From positions 1-64,000 of the forward strand of contig JALHQC010000008.1 in NCBI GenBank assembly GCA_022842165.1: a DNA stretch of 64,000 nucleotides. The letters are read 5' to 3'. The position numbers and the translations under genes are program-made. The DNA comes from a bacterium. GTDB lineage: Bacteria; Pseudomonadota; Alphaproteobacteria; Rhizobiales; Aestuariivirgaceae. A model generated the notes under the pieces. That model made no database searches. It was given only the letters and a program-made list of their open reading frames with translations, and was not told where the DNA came from. Shown one piece after another: positions 17,003 to 26,980 of this stretch (the first letter of the stretch is position 1; each line of letters starts with the position of its first letter).

Positions 17003-18127
17003 ATGGGCATTCTCAAATCGGCAGTCTTCGGCCTTCTCCTGATCGGGGTGGCCATCATTCTTCTGTTCTGGGCCGAGGGCCGCGCGGTGAACACGGCGCG
17101 CGCGCTGGAAGAAGGCGCGGGGCTGGTGGCCGAGATCGCAGCTGACCGGATCGATCCCGCCCATGACGGCAAGCTCGTTCACATCACCGGCGACGCGGTG
17201 GCCCAGGACGTGCCCGCCGATAGCCGCTTCGGCGTCAGGGCCGAAGGCGCCATGCGGCTGGTGCGCAATGTCGAGATGCTGCAATGGAAGGAAATCTCCC
17301 GCGAGGTGGAGCGCACGGGAAACGACGGCAAGATCGTGAAGACCACCGTTTACGATTACGAGCGGGTGTGGTCGCCAACCGCCATCGATTCCTCGCGCTT
17401 CAAGTCGGCATCGGCGCCGCGTAACCCGGCGATGCCGGTTCAGGGCGACACTTTCGACGTGATGGCGGCGAAAATCGGCCGTTTCCTGATCGCCGGCAAC
17501 GAGGTGGCGGCCCTGAGCCGCAAGACGCCGCTGCCTCTGTCGGAGGACGGCATCCGGCAGGCCGCCGCAGCATTGGGCGGCGCAAAGCCCATGTGGCTCG
17601 TCAACGACCAGTTCCTCTCGGCGAGCGATCCCGACAATCCGAAGATCGGCGATATCCGCATCGGCTATGAGCGGGGCGATGTCAGCCGCGTCAGCGCCGT
17701 GGGAAAACAGCAGGGCGACAGGCTGGTGAGCTACACCGCCAGCAATGGCCGCGACGTGTTCCTGATCCAGAACGGGCAGGCCTCGGCCGCGGACATGTTC
17801 AGGGATGCGATCGCCGGCAACACGGCCCTCACCTGGGTGATCCGCTGCGGCGGACTGGCGCTGATGTTCGGCGGCTTCATGTTGACCTTCGCGCCGCTGA
17901 CCGGAACCCTGGGCCGCCTGCCCCTCATCGGCGGCCTGGTGAGAGGCGGAGCGGGGCTGGCCGCCCTCGCCATGACGCTGCTTCTGGGCGGGCTGGTGAT
18001 CGGCATCGGCTGGATCTTCTTCCGCCCGCTGCTGGGAATCGCCATCATTGCTGGCGGCGTGGCGCTGGCCTTCGTGCTGGGAATATTCGGAAAGAAGAAG
18101 GAAGCGGCGGCGGCAGCACAGGCGTGA
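17003..18127 (+). CDS. TMEM43 family membrane protein
   Basis: A 374-residue protein with one N-terminal transmembrane helix (LKSAVFGLLLIGVAIILLFWAEGRAV), a large soluble region (about 30-285) and a C-terminal bundle of 3-4 hydrophobic segments (from 'VIRCGGLALMFGGFMLTFAPL' to 'IAIIAGGVALAFVLGIFG'). This layout is that of TMEM43/LUMA proteins (DUF1625), whose bacterial function is unknown. The ATG follows a terminator directly and has no Shine-Dalgarno sequence, so expression may start from a leaderless or internal message. Confidence 0.83.
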   Translation: MGILKSAVFGLLLIGVAIILLFWAEGRAVNTARALEEGAGLVAEIAADRIDPAHDGKLVHITGDAVAQDVPADSRFGVRAEGAMRLVRNVEMLQWKEISREVERTGNDGKIVKTTVYDYERVWSPTAIDSSRFKSASAPRNPAMPVQGDTFDVMAAKIGRFLIAGNEVAALSRKTPLPLSEDGIRQAAAALGGAKPMWLVNDQFLSASDPDNPKIGDIRIGYERGDVSRVSAVGKQQGDRLVSYTASNGRDVFLIQNGQASAADMFRDAIAGNTALTWVIRCGGLALMFGGFMLTFAPLTGTLGRLPLIGGLVRGGAGLAALAMTLLLGGLVIGIGWIFFRPLLGIAIIAGGVALAFVLGIFGKKKEAAAAAQA

Positions 18128-18130
18128 AGA

Positions 18131-18267
18131 GCCCTCACCTTCCCACGCCTTCGGCGCGGGCCCCAACCCTCTCCCCGCTGATGCGAGTCGAAGGAGTCCT
18201 TCTTTCCCTCTCCCCATCGGGGAGAGGGTTGGGGCCCATTGCGCCAGCAATGGGAGGGTGAGGGGCC
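18131..18267. repeat. Palindromic repeat element, copy 1 flanking the DUF559 gene
   Basis: A ~137-bp element with complementary ends (gccctcacc... and ...gggtgaggggc) and long arms meeting at ccccaaccctctcccc / ggggagagggttgggg. The right arm carries its own small hairpin (cattgc-gcca-gcaatg). A near copy in the same orientation lies at 18653-18787. Confidence 0.85.
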
Positions 18268-18292
18268 TCGCAGCTTATGATAAGCTGCCGCC

Positions 18293-18649
18293 ATGGTGAG
18301 CGATCGCATCCCGCAACGAGACTTTGCCCGGAAGTTGCGGCGCGAGCCTTCAAAGGCCGAGGCGCTGTTGTGGCGGGCGCTGCGCAACCGGCAGGTTGAA
18401 GGCTTCAAGTTTGTGCGCCAGGAGCCGGTCGGGCCCTACGTCGTGGACTTTCTGTGCCGCAGCGAGAAACTGGTAATCGAGATCGACGGTGCAACGCATG
18501 GCGAGGCGGGAGACATCGCGAAAGACGCGGCCCGGACTGCAAGGCTCGAAGCCAATGGCTATCGCGTCATCCGGTTTGAGAACGCCGATGTCTATGAAGG
18601 GATGGATTGGGTCATCGCGCGGATCGTCAGGGAGTTGAGAGCGGGATAA
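18293..18649 (+). CDS. DUF559 domain-containing protein (Vsr-like endonuclease fold)
   Basis: A 118-residue single-domain DUF559 protein. Family marks are 'ARKLRREPSKAEALLWRALRNRQ', 'FKFVRQEPVGPYVVDFLCRSEKLVIEIDG' with the conserved D...E.D pattern of the restriction-endonuclease-like fold, and 'GYRVIRFENADV'. The family is predicted to cut DNA but lacks a firm assigned role. The gene sits alone between two same-orientation palindromic elements with only 25 bp and 3 bp of other sequence on its sides. Confidence 0.85.
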   Translation: MVSDRIPQRDFARKLRREPSKAEALLWRALRNRQVEGFKFVRQEPVGPYVVDFLCRSEKLVIEIDGATHGEAGDIAKDAARTARLEANGYRVIRFENADVYEGMDWVIARIVRELRAG

Positions 18650-18652
18650 AGG

Positions 18653-18787
18653 CCCCTCACCCTCCCACGCCTGACGGCGCGGGCCCCAACCCTCTCCCCG
18701 CTGTCGCGGAGAGAGGGAATCTTCTTTTTTCTCTCTACTTAGGAAGAGGGTTGGGGCCCATTGCGCCAGCAATGGGAGGGTGAGGGG
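18653..18787. repeat. Palindromic repeat element, copy 2 flanking the DUF559 gene
   Basis: Nearly identical to 18131-18267 in both outer thirds; the middle differs (cggagagagggaatctt...). It lies between the convergent DUF559 and atpC genes, where its long hairpin could end transcription from both sides. Confidence 0.85.
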
Positions 18788-18809
18788 TGATCCCGCGAGT
18801 CCAGGTGAC

Positions 18810-19205
18810 TCAGATCGAAGCCTGGATCGCCTTCAGGTGCTCGAGGTTTTCGTTGGCCTTGCGGCGGGCTTCGTCGGACTTGGCGTCGGCCACGTCTTCC
18901 TGCGCGTTCCTGATCTGCGCACTGAGTGCTGCGGCATCGAGTTCCGCCATCGGGATCGCGACTTCGGCCAGCACCGTCAGCCCCTGCGGATTGACCTCGA
19001 CCATGCCGCCCTTGACGAAGATGCGGTCATCCGCAGCGCCGGCGCGCTGCACCCGGATCACGCCGGGCTTCAGCGTCGACAACAGCGGGGCGTGGCCGGC
19101 GAGGATCGTCATCTCGCCTTCGGTGCCGGGGATGACAACCTGATCGACGCTGCCCGAGAACAGCAGCCGCGCCGGGCTTACGAGTTCGAAGTGAAGTCCA
19201 GCCAT
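18810..19205 (-). CDS. atpC: F1F0 ATP synthase subunit epsilon
   Basis: A 131-residue epsilon subunit of the membrane-bound F1F0 ATP synthase. It has the N-terminal beta sandwich ([45 protein letters not shown]) and a C-terminal helical hairpin ([39 protein letters not shown]). The ATG at 19205 is preceded by GGAAGGA; the frame remains open 17 codons upstream without family similarity. It is the last gene of the atpHAGDC operon, separated from atpD by a palindromic element. Confidence 0.95.
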   Translation of the reverse strand: MAGLHFELVSPARLLFSGSVDQVVIPGTEGEMTILAGHAPLLSTLKPGVIRVQRAGAADDRIFVKGGMVEVNPQGLTVLAEVAIPMAELDAAALSAQIRNAQEDVADAKSDEARRKANENLEHLKAIQASI

Positions 19206-19224
19206 TGTGAATATCCTTCCAGTG

Positions 19225-19344
19225 ACTTCCCCCACCCGTCTCGCTTCGCTCGACACCCTCCCCCACGATGTGGAGGAGGGAGGGAACTTGCATCCCTCCT
19301 CGCTTTAGCGGGGAGGGTCCGGCGCATAGCGCCGGGGGTGGGGT
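19225..19344. repeat. Palindromic repeat element between atpD and atpC
   Basis: A ~120-bp element with ends 'gacttcccccacccg' and 'gggggtggggtc' and internal hairpins (tctcgcttcgctcgaca; cctcgctttagcgggg; ggcgcatagcgcc). It belongs to the same general family as the elements near 2.1, 34.7, 52.1 and 52.7 kb and lies inside the ATP synthase operon. Confidence 0.8.
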
Positions 19345-19350
19345 CTATTG

Positions 19351-20871
<1,521 letters not shown>

Positions 20872-21750
20872 TTAGAGCGCTTCCGCGCCCGAAATGATTT
20901 CGATGAGTTCCTTGGTGATCTGCGCCTGGCGCTGGCGGTTGTACTTGATCGACAGCTTGTTGATCATGTCACCGGCGTTGCGGGTGGCGTTGTCCATGGC
21001 GCTCATGCGGGCGCCCTGTTCGGAAGCGGCATTCTCGAGGAGGCCGCGGAACACCTGCACCGCGATGTTGCGCGGCAGCAGGTCAGCGAGGATTTCGCCC
21101 TCTTCTGGCTCCGCCTCGTAAACCGCACCGGCGAGATCAGCGGGCTTGCCGCCCTCGACCTGCGCGGGGATCAGGCGCAATGCCGTGGGCTTCTGCGAGA
21201 TCACCGATTTGAATTCGGCGAAGAACAGGGTTGCGACGTCGAACTGGCCTTCCTCGAACATGCGGAGGATGGTGGCGGCGACGTTCTGGGCATTCTCGAA
21301 GGTCACGTTCTTCTGGCCGCGGAAATCGACCGCCTCGACGAAGTACTTGCCATAGAGGCGCTTCATCGAATCATTGCCCTTCTTGCCGACGGTGAAGATC
21401 TTCACCGTCTTGCCCTGGGCAATCAGCCGATCGGCGTGTTCACGGGCGATCTTGGCAATGGACGAGTTGAAGCCGCCGCACAAGCCCCGCTCGGCGGTGG
21501 CGACAACGAGCAGATGCACGTCATCCCTGCCGGTGCCGGCGAGGAGGCGCGGCGCACCCGCCTGGCCTTCCATGGCAGACGAGAGATTTGCAAGCACCGC
21601 GGCCATGCGCTCCGAATAGGGGCGCGCGGCGACGGCTGCTTCTTGGGCGCGGCGCAATTTCGCCGCGGCCACCATCTGCATGGCCTTGGTGATCTTGCGT
21701 GTCGCCTTCACCGAGGCGATGCGGTTACGGAGATCCTTTAGTGAAGCCAT
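20872..21750 (-). CDS. atpG: F1F0 ATP synthase subunit gamma
   Basis: A 292-residue gamma subunit, the central rotor shaft. Conserved ends are '[36 protein letters not shown]' and '[41 protein letters not shown]'; '[12 protein letters not shown]' is in the middle. The start is preceded by GAGGTG. A palindromic element separates it from atpA. Confidence 0.98.
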   Translation of the reverse strand: MASLKDLRNRIASVKATRKITKAMQMVAAAKLRRAQEAAVAARPYSERMAAVLANLSSAMEGQAGAPRLLAGTGRDDVHLLVVATAERGLCGGFNSSIAKIAREHADRLIAQGKTVKIFTVGKKGNDSMKRLYGKYFVEAVDFRGQKNVTFENAQNVAATILRMFEEGQFDVATLFFAEFKSVISQKPTALRLIPAQVEGGKPADLAGAVYEAEPEEGEILADLLPRNIAVQVFRGLLENAASEQGARMSAMDNATRNAGDMINKLSIKYNRQRQAQITKELIEIISGAEAL

Positions 21751-21760
21751 GTTGGCACCT

Positions 21761-21913
21761 CATGTCTTCTCCCGCGTGCGGGAGAAGAAGGGACCCGTTG
21801 CGAAGCAACGGGGAGATGAGGGGAAGCGAATGAGCCGTAGCCCCTCACCTTTCCCACTTTGCTTTGCAAAGTGGGCCCCTTTCCTCTCCCGCCATGCGGG
21901 AGAGGACGATGAG
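21761..21913. repeat. Palindromic repeat element between atpA and atpG
   Basis: A ~150-bp compound element: hairpins cttctcccgc/gcgggagaag, cccgttgc/gcaacggg, cccactttgc/gcaaagtggg and ctctcccgc/gcgggagag, with cccctcacc-type words as in the other elements. It lies inside the ATP synthase operon. Confidence 0.8.
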
Positions 21914-21925
21914 CAGAACCTTGCA

Positions 21926-23455
21926 TCAGGCGAAGCTCTTCGCGAACGCGTCGACCGCGGCCTTGAGCTTCGGCATGGTCTTGTCGGAAATCGCCTTCTC
22001 GGTGCGGATCGCGTCGAGCACGTCGGCGGCCTTGTCGCGGAAGTAGCGGAGCAGGCCTTCCTCGAAGGGCTTCACCTTGGTGACGGGCAGTGTATCGAGA
22101 TAGCCGTTGACGCCGGCATAGATCGACACGACCTGCTCTTCCGTCTTCATCGGCGAGAACTGGCCCTGCTTCAGGAGTTCGGTCAACCGCGCGCCGCGGT
22201 TGAGCAGGCGCTGCGTCGAGGCGTCGAGGTCGGAGCCGAACTGGGCAAACGCCGCCATTTCGCGATACTGGGCGAGCTCGCCCTTGATCTTGCCAGCGAC
22301 CTGCTTCATCGCCTTGGTCTGGGCGGCCGAGCCGACGCGCGACACCGAGAGACCGACGTTCACGGCCGGGCGGATACCCTGGTAGAACAGCTCGGTTTCA
22401 AGGAAGATCTGGCCGTCGGTGATCGAGATGACGTTGGTCGGGATATAGGCCGACACGTCGTTGGCCTGCGTCTCGATGACGGGGAGTGCGGTGAGCGAGC
22501 CCGAACCCATGTCGTCGTTCATCTTCGCGGCGCGCTCCAAGAGGCGCGAATGGAGATAGAACACGTCGCCCGGATAGGCTTCGCGGCCCGGCGGACGGCG
22601 GAGCAGCAGCGACATCTGGCGGTAGGCCACGGCCTGCTTCGAGAGATCGTCATAGGCGATCAGCGCATGCATGCCGTTGTCGCGGAAATACTCGCCCATG
22701 GTGCAGCCCGCGAACGGTGCGAGATACTGGAGCGGCGCGGGGTCGGACGCGGTGGCGGCGACGATGATCGAGTATTCGAGCGCGCCGTTGTCTTCGAGCA
22801 CCTTGACGAACTGCGCCACGGTGGAGCGCTTCTGGCCGCAGGCGACGTAGACGCAGTAGAGCTTGTCCTTCTCAGGGCCCGCAATGTGGATGGGCTTCTG
22901 GTTGAGGATGGTGTCGAGGATGATGGCGGTCTTGCCGGTCTGGCGGTCGCCGATGACGAGCTCGCGCTGGCCGCGGCCGATCGGGATCAGCGCGTCGATG
23001 GCCTTGAGGCCCGTCGACATCGGCTCGTTCACCGACTTTCTCGGGATGATGCCGGGCGCCTTCACGTCGACGCGCATCATCTGCTTGGCCCTGATCGGGC
23101 CCTTGCCATCGATGGGGTTGCCGAGCGGATCGACGACGCGGCCGAGCAATTCCTTGCCGACCGGGACTTCGACGATGGCGCCGGTGCGCTTGACGGTATC
23201 GCCTTCCTTGATCTCGCGGTCCGAACCGAAGATCACGATGCCGACATTGTCGGTTTCGAGGTTCAGCGCCATGCCCTTCATGCCGTTGGCGAATTCGACC
23301 ATTTCGCCGGCCTGCACATTGTCGAGGCCATAGGCGCGGGCGATGCCGTCACCCACCGACAGGACCTGGCCGATTTCGGTAACCTCGGCTTCCTTGCCGA
23401 AATCCTTGATTTGCTTTTTCAGAATGGCGGAAATTTCGGCGGCGCGAATGTCCAT
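21926..23455 (-). CDS. atpA: F1F0 ATP synthase subunit alpha
   Basis: A 509-residue alpha subunit with the non-catalytic nucleotide site (P-loop '[15 protein letters not shown]'), '[34 protein letters not shown]' and '[23 protein letters not shown]'. The start overlaps the atpH stop by one base (TGATG). Confidence 0.98.
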   Translation of the reverse strand: MDIRAAEISAILKKQIKDFGKEAEVTEIGQVLSVGDGIARAYGLDNVQAGEMVEFANGMKGMALNLETDNVGIVIFGSDREIKEGDTVKRTGAIVEVPVGKELLGRVVDPLGNPIDGKGPIRAKQMMRVDVKAPGIIPRKSVNEPMSTGLKAIDALIPIGRGQRELVIGDRQTGKTAIILDTILNQKPIHIAGPEKDKLYCVYVACGQKRSTVAQFVKVLEDNGALEYSIIVAATASDPAPLQYLAPFAGCTMGEYFRDNGMHALIAYDDLSKQAVAYRQMSLLLRRPPGREAYPGDVFYLHSRLLERAAKMNDDMGSGSLTALPVIETQANDVSAYIPTNVISITDGQIFLETELFYQGIRPAVNVGLSVSRVGSAAQTKAMKQVAGKIKGELAQYREMAAFAQFGSDLDASTQRLLNRGARLTELLKQGQFSPMKTEEQVVSIYAGVNGYLDTLPVTKVKPFEEGLLRYFRDKAADVLDAIRTEKAISDKTMPKLKAAVDAFAKSFA

Positions 23456-24015
23456 CAGGCGGTTCCCTTCATGGCGACTTTGAGATTCTGGAGTTTGGTC
23501 TTCAGCGAATTGTCCATCATGCGCGAGCCCACTTTGACGATGAGGCCGCCGAGGATCGAGCTGTCGACCCGTGTGGTGAGGAGAACCTCCTGGCCGAGCG
23601 CCGACTTGAGCGCGGCCTTGAGATCCTTGAGCTGCTGCGCCGACAGCCTGTCGGCGCTGGTGACTTCGCCCGCAATCTCGCCCTTCGATGCGGCGAGCAG
23701 CGTGGCATAGGAATTGATGATGGCGGGAAGCGCATGCAGGCGGCGGTTCTGCGCCACGAGCTTGATGAAGTTGAGGGCCGGACCGGCGATGCCCATCCGG
23801 CTGGCAACTGCCTCGATGGCCGAGACCTGGTCTTCCGCCGAGAACACCGGCGAGCGCACCAGCCGCTTCAGATCGGCGGATTCTTCGATGGCCGCGCCGA
23901 ACTGCGCCAGCTGCTGGCCCACCTGGCCGGCGGAATTTTCCTCGGTCGCAAGTTCAAAAAGCGCGCTCGCATAGCGGCCCGGAACTCCGGAAACTGTCTG
24001 ATCTGTGCTCGCCAC
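23455..24015 (-). CDS. atpH: F1F0 ATP synthase subunit delta
   Basis: A 186-residue delta (OSCP) subunit that links F1 to the peripheral stalk. Family marks are '[20 protein letters not shown]' near the N-terminus and the C-terminal '[38 protein letters not shown]'. It is the first gene of the operon. The F0 genes are not in the window, as expected for alphaproteobacteria, where they form a separate operon. Confidence 0.96.
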   Translation of the reverse strand: MASTDQTVSGVPGRYASALFELATEENSAGQVGQQLAQFGAAIEESADLKRLVRSPVFSAEDQVSAIEAVASRMGIAGPALNFIKLVAQNRRLHALPAIINSYATLLAASKGEIAGEVTSADRLSAQQLKDLKAALKSALGQEVLLTTRVDSSILGGLIVKVGSRMMDNSLKTKLQNLKVAMKGTA

Positions 24016-24323
24016 GATCTGTCTTTCAGTTTAGCGGCTTGGGCGCCGGAGAAGGCGTCAGGCCGCTGAATTTTGAAGGAAGCGGACACGCACAAGGACA
24101 TGCCCACGGATCGAGACCCAGCCCCGCCGCGCGCGTTGGCTATCACAGTGCAAAAAGACTCGCAACCGCCATCACGCGGCGGATTGCCGCGACCTTCGGC
24201 GAAGCCCGTCCCGAACCCGCCCGAAGATGACTTTGGCAGCGATACAAGCCATGCTCCCGCTCTTGCGTCATCCCCCGCGAATGCGGAACATGACGAAACA
24301 CCATGTTGAAGGAGTTCGGAGCA
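24016..24323. other. Intergenic region between atpH and gnd
   Basis: The 308 bp separate two divergent operons and must hold the promoters of both. I find no RNA gene and no convincing protein. A short open frame of 78 codons (24073-24309) is proline-rich without family features and is not called. No -35/-10 pair stands out. Confidence 0.5.
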
Positions 24324-25310
24324 ATGGACATCGGCATGATCGGCCTGGGCCGCATGGGCGCCAACATCGCACGGCGCCTGATGCGGGCAGGCCATGGCAC
24401 GGTCGTCTTCGACCGGAGCGCGGAAGCGATTGCAGATGTTGCAGCAGAAGGCGGCATTGCCGCATCATCGCTTGAAGACGTGGCTGCAAAACTGAACAGC
24501 CCCCGCGCCATCTGGCTGATGCTGCCCTCTGGCGCGGTGACCGAGAACGCCGTTCAGGCCGCGGCCGCCGTGCTTCAGCCGGGCGACATCCTGATCGACG
24601 GCGGCAACAGCTTCTTCAAGGATTCGGTCAGGCGCGGCCAGATGCTGGCGGAGAAGGGCATCCGCTTTCTCGATGTCGGAACTTCCGGCGGCGTCTGGGG
24701 CCTCGAGCGCGGCTATTGCATGATGATCGGCGGCGATACCGATGCGGTTCGCCACCTCGACCCCATCTTCACCGCTCTCGCACCCGGCAAGGGCAGTATC
24801 GAGCCGACTCCGGGACGTGAGATGCGCGACCCCCGCGTGCAACAGGGTTACATCCATTGCGGCAAGACGGGATCGGGGCATTTCGCCAAGATGATCCACA
24901 ATGGCATCGAATACGGGATGATGCAGGCCTATGCCGAAGGCTTCAACATCCTGGAAACCCGCGGCGACAAGGCGTTGCCCGAGCCCGAGCGCTTCTCCTA
25001 CGACATGGCCGACCTGGCAGAGGTGTGGCGGCGGGGCAGCGTGGTGTCCTCATGGCTATTGGACCTCTCCGCCATCGCACTGGCAAAGGACCCGAAGCTC
25101 GACGGGTTTTCAGGCGCCGTCGCTGATTCGGGCGAAGGGCGCTGGACCGTCGAGGCGGCGATCGAGCAGGCGGTGCCGGCGGAGGTTCTGGCGGCGGCGG
25201 TCTTCGCGCGCTTCCGTTCGCGCCGCGACCATACCTTTGCGGAAAAGCTTCTCTCCGCCATGCGCTTCGAGTTCGGCGGGCATGTGGAGGCAAAACCACC
25301 CGCCAAGTGA
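24324..25310 (+). CDS. gnd: 6-phosphogluconate dehydrogenase, short (GntZ/YqeC) type
   Basis: A 328-residue decarboxylating 6-phosphogluconate dehydrogenase. It has an N-terminal Rossmann motif ([19 protein letters not shown]), '[16 protein letters not shown]', '[20 protein letters not shown]', and the catalytic Lys/Asn region '[29 protein letters not shown]'. The short class (about 300-330 residues) often prefers NAD. ATG 24324 is chosen because AAGGAG lies at good distance; an upstream in-frame ATG at 24303 lacks one. Confidence 0.93.
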   Translation: MDIGMIGLGRMGANIARRLMRAGHGTVVFDRSAEAIADVAAEGGIAASSLEDVAAKLNSPRAIWLMLPSGAVTENAVQAAAAVLQPGDILIDGGNSFFKDSVRRGQMLAEKGIRFLDVGTSGGVWGLERGYCMMIGGDTDAVRHLDPIFTALAPGKGSIEPTPGREMRDPRVQQGYIHCGKTGSGHFAKMIHNGIEYGMMQAYAEGFNILETRGDKALPEPERFSYDMADLAEVWRRGSVVSSWLLDLSAIALAKDPKLDGFSGAVADSGEGRWTVEAAIEQAVPAEVLAAAVFARFRSRRDHTFAEKLLSAMRFEFGGHVEAKPPAK

Positions 25311-25312
25311 GA

Positions 25313-25342
25313 AACGCCCGCCAGGTGAAACCGGCGGGCGTT
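25313..25342. terminator. Bidirectional terminator between gnd and the DUF1127 pair
   Basis: A perfect 10-bp inverted repeat, aacgcccgcc/ggcgggcgtt, with a 10-base loop lies between two convergent transcription units. On the minus strand the stem is followed by TTTCTCACTT. Confidence 0.65.
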
Positions 25343-25347
25343 CGAAT

Positions 25348-25500
25348 TCAGCGGTTGGACTGCGCTTCGACCTGATAGCGCTTGAGGCCCATGTCGGCGA
25401 GGTCGGCGTCCGAAAAGGACAGCGCCTCGGCGCGGGCTTGCCGGTAGGCCTTCATTCTCCTGCTCCGGCTCAACAGGAGGCCGAGCTGGAGGAAGGTCAT
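25348..25500 (-). CDS. DUF1127 small protein, downstream copy
   Basis: A 50-residue protein with a C-terminal DUF1127 signature (LSFSDADLADMGLKRYQVEA) behind a basic stretch (SRSRRMKAYRQARAE). DUF1127 proteins are short arginine-rich regulators; characterised members in alphaproteobacteria bind RNA or affect phosphate and stress responses. Its ATG overlaps the stop of the upstream DUF1127 gene by 4 bp (ATGA), so the two are translated in tandem. Confidence 0.8.
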   Translation of the reverse strand: MTFLQLGLLLSRSRRMKAYRQARAEALSFSDADLADMGLKRYQVEAQSNR

Positions 25501-25649
25501 GAGCGCGCGGCTTCCTTGGCAAGCCGCGGGATATCGAAGCGCGAGATGCCGAGGTCGGCCAGTTCGCGGTTGGAAAGGCTTTCGAGCTCGCTGATGGTGC
25601 GGCTGTAGCGCTTCCAGGTGGAGTAACGTGACTTCAGGACTTCAAACAT
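25497..25649 (-). CDS. DUF1127 small protein, upstream copy
   Basis: A 50-residue protein (MFEVLKSRYSTWKRYSRTISELESLSNRELADLGISRFDIPRLAKEAARS in three parts) with the full DUF1127 pattern 'LSNRELADLGISRFDI'. The ATG at 25649 follows AAAGGGGAAAG, a good ribosome site. It shares an ATGA overlap with a second, diverged DUF1127 gene, which suggests duplication within the operon. Confidence 0.87.
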   Translation of the reverse strand: MFEVLKSRYSTWKRYSRTISELESLSNRELADLGISRFDIPRLAKEAARS

Positions 25650-26060
25650 TGTCTTTCCCCTTTGGATTGACGTTCGGTTGGTTGCTTTTGACAGTCGCAA
25701 TGTAGGTGCAGCGCAACAAAATGAGTATTGCGAATTTTGCATGGCTTGTTTTACACCAGCAAAATCATGGTTTTAACACAATCTTAAAGATGCTCATCTC
25801 TTATGCTGCATTGCCGCACAAACGCTCAATCTGATTGTTTTGAAAGCGCTTTGGGCTTCACTGGACTGTCATCTGCACAAGCCTTGGGCACGGCGATGGT
25901 TGCATTCGGAATGAATTATTTCGCGGGGTGAAAAAATGTCGCAGGCTGCTGGCGCGGGCTTGAATTGGGCATCAAATGCCGCATGCGACGTTAGCTGCCG
26001 GGTTTTTGAGCAGCCTTTGCGGCTAGGATCGATCAATCCCGACCCTTGAGGATAGAGGCC
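25650..26060. other. Intergenic region between the DUF1127 pair and truncated hemoglobin
   Basis: The 411 bp between divergent genes are more AT-rich around 25690-25800 and should carry promoters for both sides. I see no conserved RNA fold and no coding frame with family features. FNR-like and sigma-54-like strings were examined and do not match the required spacings. Confidence 0.45.
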
Positions 26061-26489
26061 ATGTCTCCACGTCCCGATTCACCCTATATGCGTTTGGGCG
26101 GCGAGGCTGGCGTGCGCGAACTGGTGCGGGTCTTCTACGATATCGTCGAAACCTCGCCCGAGGGCGCGCCGCTCCGCGCCATGCATGACCGCGGCAACGG
26201 CCTGCTCCATGCGCGGGACGCGCAATTCATGTTCCTGTCGGGCTTCCTGGGCGGTCCGCAGCTTTATGTGGAACAGCACCGCCATGCGAACGTGAAGCTG
26301 ATGCACCAGCATCTGGAGATCGGCGAGGTCGAAAGCAACTCCTGGCTCGTGTGCATGGAGAAGGCATTGGAACAGACCGCGGACGAGGAAACCCGCCGCC
26401 TGCTGATGGTTCACTTCACCCGCGTCGCCAATGCCCTGAAGAACATGGGCGCTGCCGCGCAGAACCCGCTGAAAATTACTTCAGCTTGA
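26061..26489 (+). CDS. Group II truncated hemoglobin
   Basis: A 142-residue 2-on-2 globin. It has 'YMRLGGEAGVRELVRVFYDIV' (A/B helices with Phe-Tyr at B9/B10), 'FLSGFLGGPQLYVEQHRH', the proximal His in 'LMHQHLEIG' and the group II Trp at G8 in 'SNSWLVCMEKAL'. Such proteins bind oxygen or nitric oxide and may detoxify them in the cytosol. ATG 26061 follows AGAGG. The 3' end overlaps that of the convergent cupin gene by 14 bp. Confidence 0.9.
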   Translation: MSPRPDSPYMRLGGEAGVRELVRVFYDIVETSPEGAPLRAMHDRGNGLLHARDAQFMFLSGFLGGPQLYVEQHRHANVKLMHQHLEIGEVESNSWLVCMEKALEQTADEETRRLLMVHFTRVANALKNMGAAAQNPLKITSA

Positions 26490-26829
26490 TGCAGAAGTGC
26501 TTCTTCACTGCCTTCTCGATCTTCCACGTTCCGGCAAATCCCGGCTCCACTGCGAAGGCATCGCCCGGCTTCATGGTAACGCTCGAGCCGCCATCGGGCG
26601 TGATGGTGATCTGCCCGTCGATCAGGTGCACGAACTCATAAGCCCCGTAGGTGGCGTGATAAGTGCCAGGCGTCGCCTCCCACGTGCCGCTGATGACGCT
26701 GCCGTCAGCCGAGGTGTGCTGTACCCAGGTCTTCATGGTCGGGTTGCCTTCGATTTTTCTCCAGCCGTCGAGATCGGCGGTGATGGGATCGGAGCCGGGC
26801 GCTGGAAAGCGGAAAACGGTGTCTGCCAT
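26476..26829 (-). CDS. Cupin domain protein
   Basis: A 117-residue single cupin. The barrel core is visible as 'ISGTWEATPGTYHATYGAYEFVHLIDGQITITPDGG' and 'MKPGDAFAVEPGFAGTWKIEKAVKKHF'. This is the DUF861/cupin_3 type (often described as ethanolamine- or sugar-metabolism-like), with no assigned substrate. ATG 26829 is the start where similarity begins; the frame runs on upstream without meaning. Confidence 0.83.
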   Translation of the reverse strand: MADTVFRFPAPGSDPITADLDGWRKIEGNPTMKTWVQHTSADGSVISGTWEATPGTYHATYGAYEFVHLIDGQITITPDGGSSVTMKPGDAFAVEPGFAGTWKIEKAVKKHFCIKLK

Positions 26830-26926
26830 GTGCGTGTCCCCTGTGGCGGGCTGTTGCCGTTGATGGACTGATCCTTGCCCGCGCATGCAAGACAAATCCC
26901 AAACGCAGACCGAGTCAACAAGAGCA

Positions 26927-26956
26927 GAAGGCCCGGTACTTTCGCACCGGGCCTTC
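26927..26956 (-). terminator. Hairpin terminator downstream of fhs
   Basis: A perfect 11-bp inverted repeat (gaaggcccggt/accgggccttc) with an 8-base loop lies 25 bp beyond the fhs stop. On the minus strand it is followed by a weakly T-rich stretch (tgctcttgttg), so efficiency is uncertain. Confidence 0.6.
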
Positions 26957-26980
26957 CGAACATTGCTCTGCAATAGTGTC

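Noticed and set aside
21680-23710. Plus-strand open frame of 676 codons across atpA and atpH
   Set aside because: Antisense shadow of atpA; the translated text is a low-complexity Arg/Gly/His/Val mixture without motifs.
24073-24309. 78-codon open frame between atpH and gnd
   Set aside because: Proline-rich, no family features and no clear ribosome site; more likely part of the shared promoter region.
25882-25912. GGGCACG...TTGCA string resembling a sigma-54 promoter
   Set aside because: Seven bases separate the two blocks where four are required.
25960-25975. TTGAATTGGGCATCAA upstream of the truncated hemoglobin, resembling an FNR box
   Set aside because: The half sites are two bases too far apart for the TTGAT-N4-ATCAA consensus.
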